A DNA stretch of 5,729 bases from an uncultured Acidimicrobiaceae bacterium (GTDB lineage: Bacteria; Actinomycetota; Acidimicrobiia; Acidimicrobiales; MedAcidi-G1): contig CAJXIS010000158.1 of NCBI GenBank assembly GCA_913054115.1, positions 1-5,729 on the forward strand, in the 5' to 3' direction. The position numbers and the translations under genes are program-made. The notes beneath the pieces were generated by a model. The model was not told the DNA's origin. It worked only from the letters and a program-made list of their open reading frames with translations, and ran no database searches. Positions 5,411-5,729 of this stretch are shown here, piece by piece; positions within the stretch are counted from its first letter, which is position 1, and every line of letters starts with the position of its first letter.

Positions 5411-5729
5411 TCAGCCGCGGGCGAAACCCTTGCCCAGGGCGCTGATCGCAGCGTCCTTGACCGGGATGAACGCCAGGATGACGATTGCCAGCCCGATGTC
5501 CGCACCGATGGAGCCAAGGCCCAGCACATCGAGGGAGGTGGCGTAGCCGGCTCCACTGATGTCGCTGACCGTGACGAACACGACGGCCCAGATCAGGGTC
5601 AGGTTCGAACCCACGACCGGGATGCCGTTCAGCATGGCGTTGACCCCGACCGTGTCGAGGATGGAATCCAGGACGGCGAGTACCCCCTGGAAGATCATCC
5701 CCATCACTATCAGGGTGAGAATGGTTGAC
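5411..5729 (-). CDS. Small hydrophobic membrane protein, 5' end at the window edge
   Basis: The frame is open from the stop at 5411 to the right edge, giving 105 visible residues. I do not recognise the family. Three hydrophobic stretches look like membrane helices: visible residues 1-20 (STILTLIVMGMIF...), about 43-58 (LTLIWAVVFVTVSDI) and about 76-92 (ADIGLAIVILAFIPV). The protein ends in a short, mildly basic tail (ALGKGFARG). The GTG at 5707 and the ATG codons at 5704 and 5698 would each cut the first helix. The base at 5729 is the last base of the codon before the first visible serine and is G on the minus strand, so an ATG ending exactly at the edge is possible. The protein may therefore be almost complete. 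A strong terminator follows the stop, so this is the last gene of its own transcript. Function unknown. Confidence 0.7.
   Translation of the reverse strand, partial: STILTLIVMGMIFQGVLAVLDSILDTVGVNAMLNGIPVVGSNLTLIWAVVFVTVSDISGAGYATSLDVLGLGSIGADIGLAIVILAFIPVKDAAISALGKGFARG

Overview
The window comes from a very GC-rich bacterial chromosome. The high-GC third codon positions, frequent GTG starts and long antisense ORF shadows fit an actinobacterium. Several proteins read like families I know from mycobacterial and other actinobacterial lipid or steroid degraders. An acidimicrobial origin is possible, but I cannot show it from this sequence.

The left part (1-3870) is a tight plus-strand operon of five genes: the 3' end of a DUF35/OB-fold protein; a thiolase-superfamily (Ltp/SCP2-like) protein; a crotonase resembling EchA20; a sugar-phosphate-type nucleotidyltransferase; and a crotonase closely resembling EchA19. 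Junctions are a TGATG overlap, a 9-nt gap, a GTGA overlap and a 9-nt gap, so the five are probably co-transcribed and partly translationally coupled.

The centre-right (3878-5285) is a convergent minus-strand pair: an SDR dehydrogenase followed by an NT5C-type HAD nucleotidase. The nucleotidase stop lies 7 nt from the end of the plus-strand operon. The right end (5411-5729) is a small hydrophobic membrane protein cut by the window edge, with a strong hairpin terminator just after its stop.

Taken together, the left operon looks like a CoA-thioester catabolic locus, most likely for steroid or sterol breakdown. In mycobacteria EchA19 acts on the side chain, EchA20 opens the last ring, and DUF35-thiolase pairs act on CoA thioesters. 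The thiolase lacks both usual catalytic histidines while keeping the cysteine. The nucleotidyltransferase between the two crotonases has no obvious role in that pathway. These two points, plus a tRNA T-arm look-alike at the convergent junction, are the items most worth checking. I see no CRISPR array, insertion sequence, rRNA or complete tRNA. No gene-free stretch exceeds 300 bases.
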